The position numbers and the translations under genes are program-made. Under the pieces are notes generated by a model. It searched no databases, was not told where the DNA came from, and was given only the letters and a program-made list of their open reading frames with translations. DNA of 64,000 bases from Xestospongia muta (taxonomy: Eukaryota; Porifera; Demospongiae; Haplosclerida; Petrosiidae): positions 11,125,592 to 11,189,591 of the forward strand of contig OY848918.1 in NCBI GenBank assembly GCA_963693285.1. The letters run 5' to 3'. Positions 63,843 to 64,000 of the stretch are shown in pieces (within the stretch, counting starts at the first letter, position 1; each line of letters starts with the position of its first letter).

Positions 63843-64000
63843 TTCACTTTATTCTTTATATTTTTATTGTTCTTACTAATACATGTAATCCAAATATTAT
63901 ATACTTCTTTGTACAATAATTTCTATTATTTTAATTTAAAGTAGCCATGATTACAATTCTTACAAATTAATGAACAATAAATTCCTCAATTAACGTTAAC
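63843..64000. other. 3' flank of the protease gene
   Basis: AT-rich sequence with an AATAAA at about 63976-63981 that may be the polyadenylation signal. Nothing else is seen up to the window end. Confidence 0.5.

Overview
The window is animal nuclear DNA, most likely from a demosponge such as Amphimedon. The reasons are AT-rich sequence, genes cut into many small exons by introns often only 45-80 nt long, intergenic gaps as short as about 90 bp, and a TGF-beta-receptor-type kinase beside polyubiquitin and CYP3-like genes. The species is my inference. Exon coordinates were built by hand from GT-AG sites, reading frame and comparison among the tandem paralogs; for every multi-exon transporter and P450 the exon lengths sum to an intact frame.

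Layout. 1-7,100: an intronless minus-strand gene for a beta-helix plus multi-pass membrane protein (1770-4568), flanked by broken copies of itself, a duplicated upstream block and small inverted-repeat elements. 7,100-12,900: a palindromic AT/CGAT satellite, a 200-N assembly gap, microsatellites and no gene I can support. 13,400-28,060: a small unidentified coding fragment, SLC37-type sugar-phosphate exchanger A, an SLC46-type transporter and SLC37 B. 28,060-36,350: gene-poor, with exon-like scraps, a GC-rich hairpin and a duplicated, possibly tRNA-derived repeat. 36,351-38,183 (minus): polyubiquitin with eight units. 39,026-48,427: SLC37 C and D. 48,794-51,427: a membrane-anchored kinase related to TGF-beta receptors, with a one-base frameshift. 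51,521-61,292: three tandem CYP3-clan cytochrome P450 genes, each with 13 exons. 62,451-63,842: an intronless V8/glutamyl-endopeptidase-like protease fused to a beta-trefoil.

The window holds two expanding tandem families, SLC37 (four genes) and P450 (three genes). The SLC37 copies show signs of sequence exchange: one exon is identical between C and D, and an exon-intron-exon block is nearly identical between B and D. I see no operon-like system. The least expected objects are the ectodomain-poor kinase, the single-exon protease-trefoil fusion, the polyubiquitin array mixing two linked residue types, the readable 66-nt intron in the SLC46 gene, and a small family of inverted-repeat elements.
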